The notes under the pieces are model-generated. The model had not been told where the DNA came from. It made no database searches and worked only from the letters and a program-made list of their open reading frames with translations. Of a stretch of 32,845 nt of DNA, positions 29,860 to 32,845 are shown one piece after another. The stretch covers positions 1 to 32,845 of the forward strand of contig JAKCEB010000009.1 in assembly GCA_021838305.1 (NCBI GenBank), read 5' to 3'. Both the position numbers and the translations under genes were made by a program. This DNA is from Actinomycetes bacterium (GTDB lineage Bacteria; Actinomycetota; Acidimicrobiia; Acidimicrobiales; Palsa-688). Numbering within the stretch: position 1 is the stretch's first letter; each line of letters begins with the position of its first letter.

Positions 29860-29946
29860 TTGAGAGGGGGTCCTCCGCTTCGGGTGCTGCTGTGAGGCAG
29901 GCTCGGGGTGTCTAGAACCGATCCCTAGAACGGAGGACCCTCTCAA
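29860..29946 (+). promoter_or_regulatory. Stem-loop sequestering the transposase Shine-Dalgarno sequence
   Basis: Left arm TTGAGAGG-GG-GTCCTCCG (29860-29877) pairs with right arm CGGAGGAC-CCTCTCAA (29931-29946), two perfect 8-bp helices with a GG bulge; the right arm contains GGAGGA and runs into the ATG at 29946. Confidence 0.75.
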
Positions 29947-31292
29947 TGTCAGTGTCACACACCAAGCCCGCCTCGACGCGCGATCTTCGCCTGATGCCCG
30001 GGTTGGGCGCCGTCGATTTCTCCGCGGCCGGCCTGCCAGAACGGCTCGCCGAGAAAGTGGAGGGCGAACTTGAGGTTTTCGCCGCCCACATGCGCCACGG
30101 GCTGCTCGCCGCGGCGGTCAATGTCGGCCTGGACGTGTTCGCCCAGCTGCTAGAAACCGAGGTCACGGAGGTAGCCGGCCCTAAGGGCAAGCACAACCCG
30201 GCCCGCAGCGCGGTCCGTCACGGCAAGGACAACGCGACGATCCCTTTGGGCGGGCGGAAAGTGACAGTGCAACGCCCCCGGGTTCGAGCGCTCGACGCCA
30301 GCGGCGAGATCACCCTCGAGACTTGGGCCGCTCTGGCCGGCCGGGACCTGCTGGACCGCCACACGCTGGTGTCGATGCTGGCCGGCGTGTCGACCCGGGC
30401 ATATCAGACTGCTTTGGAGCCGGTCGGCCCGACCGTCGAAGACGCCGAGACCTCGACGTCGAAATCGGCGGTGTCACGCCGTTTCGTAGAAGCGACCCGC
30501 GCCCGTCTCGATGCTTTCCGCTCCCGCAACCTGGGCGACCGACGCTGGCTGATCGTCTACATCGACGGGTTCGGCCTGGCCGACGAGGCGCTCATCGGGG
30601 CTCTCGGCGTCGATCACGCCGGCAACAAGGTGCCGGCCTCGGTGGTGCACGGCACCACCGAGAACAAGACCGCGGTCAAGTGCCTCCTCGACGACATCGA
30701 GGCGCGAGGGTTCGACCCGGCCGCCGGGGTGCTGTTCGTCCTCGACGGCGGCAAAGCCGCCTACCACGCGGTCGCAGACAAGTGGGGTGACACGTCGCTC
30801 ATCCAACGCTGCCGGGCTCACAAGACGAGAACCGTCTGCGACCTGCTGCCCGCCGAGCGCCAAGGTCAGGTACGCGTCGAGTTGCACCGGGCGTGGGCTC
30901 TCCCCGACCCGGGCGAAGCGAAAAGAGCGTTGGAAGCGCTGGCCGCTAAGACCTGCCGGACCCATCCAGACGCTGCCGCCTCTTTACGCGAAGGTTTGGC
31001 AGACACCATCACAATCAACCATCTAGGCGTGACCGGGGCCTTGGGGCGCACCCTGGCCACCACTAACCCGATCGAGTCGACCATCGACATCGTCAAGGTC
31101 CACGCCCGCAACGTGAAACGCTGGCAGCCCGGCGACATGCGCCTGCGCTGGGCGGTCGCCGGTCTGATGGCCGCCGAAGCCCAATACAGAAGGGTCAGAG
31201 GCCACGCCGGGCTGGACCGCCTCGCCATAGCAATCAGTGCCGAGATCGCCCGGCGCAATCCTCACCAGCCGGCCGCAGCCACGGCCGCCTGA
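29946..31292 (+). CDS. IS256 family (mutator-type) transposase
   Basis: 448 aa; RWLIVYIDGFGLADEALIGALGVDHAGNK, GVLFVLDGGKAAYHAV, IQRCRAHKTRTVCDLLPAE, LATTNPIESTIDIVK, RWQPGDMRLRWAVAGLMAAE. Confidence 0.93.
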   Translation: MSVSHTKPASTRDLRLMPGLGAVDFSAAGLPERLAEKVEGELEVFAAHMRHGLLAAAVNVGLDVFAQLLETEVTEVAGPKGKHNPARSAVRHGKDNATIPLGGRKVTVQRPRVRALDASGEITLETWAALAGRDLLDRHTLVSMLAGVSTRAYQTALEPVGPTVEDAETSTSKSAVSRRFVEATRARLDAFRSRNLGDRRWLIVYIDGFGLADEALIGALGVDHAGNKVPASVVHGTTENKTAVKCLLDDIEARGFDPAAGVLFVLDGGKAAYHAVADKWGDTSLIQRCRAHKTRTVCDLLPAERQGQVRVELHRAWALPDPGEAKRALEALAAKTCRTHPDAAASLREGLADTITINHLGVTGALGRTLATTNPIESTIDIVKVHARNVKRWQPGDMRLRWAVAGLMAAEAQYRRVRGHAGLDRLAIAISAEIARRNPHQPAAATAA

Positions 31293-31314
31293 CCTCCCGG
31301 CGCGCCGGGCCTGT

Positions 31315-31539
31315 CTATACCAGCCGTCCCGGCGCCGGGACCGAGAACCGCTGCTGGGCTGCCTGGCGCGACATTCCGACCGCGTAGCCGATCACCTGCC
31401 ACGACACGCCCGAAGCCCGAGCGGCGCCGACAGAGTCGTGCAGGACCGTCTCAGCGCGTCTCAAATCGCGTGCCGCGTCCAGCACCCGGTCCATCGTGGA
31501 CCGTCCCTGGCTGTCGAGAACTTTCTTCGGTCGGGCCAT
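31315..31539 (-). CDS. Small helix-turn-helix protein, opposite-strand ORF inside the IS
   Basis: 74 aa: MARPKKVLDSQGRSTMDRVLDAARDLRRAETVLHDSVGAARASGVSWQVIGYAVGMSRQAAQQRFSVPAPGRLV; GVSWQVIGYAVGMSRQAAQQRF is HTH-like. Confidence 0.7.
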   Translation of the reverse strand: MARPKKVLDSQGRSTMDRVLDAARDLRRAETVLHDSVGAARASGVSWQVIGYAVGMSRQAAQQRFSVPAPGRLV

Positions 31540-31653
31540 TCCGTCAACCTAATACGACATAACCAGTCGAGAAGCAGACGTCGTCACACCCGGTCCCTAT
31601 ACTCAACCGTCGAGGACCACCCCCCGAAAATCAACACCAAGCGGGACAACCTC

Positions 31654-31661
31654 TCGAGAGG
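31654..31661. repeat. Right 8-bp target site duplication of the IS (TCGAGAGG)
   Basis: Identical to 29827-29834. Confidence 0.88.
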
Positions 31662-31828
31662 TCGTCGTGCAACTATGCCGGCGCCGCGACCGAACTTCGT
31701 ACTAGGACTTTTCGCGGTCGCGGATCGTCTCGGGCGCCTTTGAAACTTGTTGTGGCGAAAGGTTTCCTATCTTCCGGACATAATCCTTACGGCGGCCGGG
31801 AAGACGCCCGCCGTCAGAGCGGAAGGTC

Positions 31829-32346
31829 ATGAACATGAATACGCGCTGTCTGATAGTGTTTGCGGCCCTCGCAGCGGCCACCGCGTCGGTTGCGGGACCG
31901 ATGGCGGAAGCTTCGGCTGCGGTTATTCAGGGTCCGAGTTCTCTACGGCTAGCTTGTCGGCAGTTTGGGACACAAATAAGGCGTGCCTTGTCGTCCCGAA
32001 CGGGATGATGCAATGCTTCACAACGTTGGCGAAGATGCAGGCCCGATCTGCTCAGCTGACGTCGAGTGGTTTGGGCACGACCTACTGCCCGGTAACCCTC
32101 TACACCGGCGTCAATTACACCGGCCAGGCCCTCGAGGTAACTGGGCAGGGTTACTGGATAAACCTGTCCGACTACGGCTTCGGCAACGTGACCGAATCTT
32201 TCGCGGGAACCGGCTGCGGGTTCCATCTCGCGCAGGGCACCTACGGCGCCGGCTACTGGTACCCGGGCAACACCGGGCCATGGTCATCATCGCCGGACAT
32301 GGGTCCCGGCTGGGATGACGTCGTGTCGTCGGTGTACATCTACTAG
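31829..32346 (+). pseudogene. Secreted beta/gamma-crystallin-like (peptidase inhibitor I36-like) protein; signal peptide and mature domain in different frames
   Basis: Frame from ATG 31829: MNMNTRCLIVFAALAAATASVAGPMAEASAAVIQGPSS... (signal peptide, stops at about 32009). Frame of track ORF 31747-32346: ...SAVWDTNKACLVVPNGMMQCFTTLAKMQ...CPVTLYTGVNYTGQALEVTGQGYWINLSDYGFGNVTESFAG...YGAGYWYPGN...GWDDVVSSVYIY (two Greek-key-like repeats). Confidence 0.6.
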
Positions 32347-32357
32347 ACCGGCGGGTC

Positions 32358-32845
32358 GTGACGAGCGGTGGGGTCGAGCAACAGTTCAGGGCGATCTTCT
32401 CTGGCTGCTACGGGCCGGTAGTCGCCTACGCGCTGCGTCGCTGCGGTGACCGTGCCACCGCAGAGGACATCGCAGCGGATACGTTCTTGGTCGCTTGGCG
32501 GCGGATCAGGGATGTCCCCGAGCGACCGGAGGAGGCAGTGCTTTGGCTCTACGCTGTCGCCCGGCGAGTGTCAGCTAACAGACGCCGCGGTGACGCCCGC
32601 CGCGAACGCCTCATTGCCAGGCTCCGCCGAACACGAGTTGACCACGCGGAAGAGGCACCGACCGACGACGCCCTCACCGCCAACGAAGCGCATGCCACTG
32701 CTACTTCGGTCTTCCGTAGCCTGCGTCCAGCCGATGTCGAGATCCTCCAGCTAGCGTTATGGGAGGAGCTTCCTCATGCTCAGATCGCCGTCGTGCTCGG
32801 CTGCTCGGTTAACGCCGTCGGTATACGCCTCCACCGAGCCCGTAA
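32358..32845 (+). CDS. ECF-type RNA polymerase sigma factor (3' truncated by window)
   Basis: From GTG 32358: VTSGGVEQQFRAIFSGCYGPVVAYALRRCGDRATAEDIAADTFLVAWRRIRDVPERPEEAVLWLYAVARRVSANRRRGDARR...LRPADVEILQLALWEELPHAQIAVVLGCSVNAVGIRLHRAR; sigma region 2 and region 4. Open at window edge, hence absent from the ORF track. Confidence 0.88.
   Translation, partial: MTSGGVEQQFRAIFSGCYGPVVAYALRRCGDRATAEDIAADTFLVAWRRIRDVPERPEEAVLWLYAVARRVSANRRRGDARRERLIARLRRTRVDHAEEAPTDDALTANEAHATATSVFRSLRPADVEILQLALWEELPHAQIAVVLGCSVNAVGIRLHRAR

Larger units (their letters stand above)
29835..31653 (+). mobile_element. IS256-family insertion sequence, 1819 bp, with imperfect terminal inverted repeats
   Basis: Left end GAGGTTGTCCCGGCCGGCGTGGAATTTGAGAGGGGGTCCTC; reverse complement of right end GAGGTTGTCCCGCTTGGTGTTGATTTTCGGGGGGTGGTCCTC; 8-bp TSD TCGAGAGG on both sides; IS256-type transposase inside. 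Confidence 0.9.

Noticed and set aside
31900-32010. Programmed -1 frameshift in the crystallin-like gene
   Set aside because: No X-XXY-YYZ slippery site or obvious stimulatory hairpin seen; an indel is simpler.
1-32845. CRISPR arrays, tRNA or rRNA genes, prophage modules
   Set aside because: No regularly spaced repeats, no cloverleaf or rRNA-like sequence, and no phage structural genes recognised by eye.

Overview
This is a GC-rich actinobacterial chromosome segment. Gene content (mycothiol synthase, classical menaquinone genes, a his-trp operon) suggests an Acidimicrobiia-like organism, but that assignment is inference. Left to right it contains: the 3' end of an MMPL-type transporter; a DUF302 protein; a divergent NarL/DevR-type regulator and GAF histidine kinase; an aldo/keto reductase; a menaquinone cluster on alternating strands (menE, menA, menH, menD, an extra alpha/beta hydrolase, menF, menG, a MaoC-like hotdog protein); rlmN; mshD; nth; and a long tightly coupled hisDCBHAF / GroES-like / hisI / trpE / ygfZ-like / trpCFBA operon. 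The right end (about 28.2-32.8 kb) is an accessory region. It holds a lower-GC secreted G1 (glutamic) peptidase gene and a 1819-bp IS256-family element. I can delimit that element to the base from its terminal inverted repeats and an 8-bp target duplication (TCGAGAGG). The region continues with a secreted I36 / beta-gamma-crystallin-like gene whose signal peptide is out of frame with its mature domain, and a truncated ECF sigma factor. The most interesting signals are: (i) the IS element, with a hairpin that buries the transposase Shine-Dalgarno sequence and an opposite-strand HTH passenger ORF; (ii) a possible secreted acid-protease / protease-inhibitor-like pair split by that IS; (iii) a near-perfect 21-bp palindrome followed by a 7x7-bp tandem repeat in the menF-hydrolase spacer; (iv) a GroES-like protein and a YgfZ-like protein embedded in the his-trp operon.
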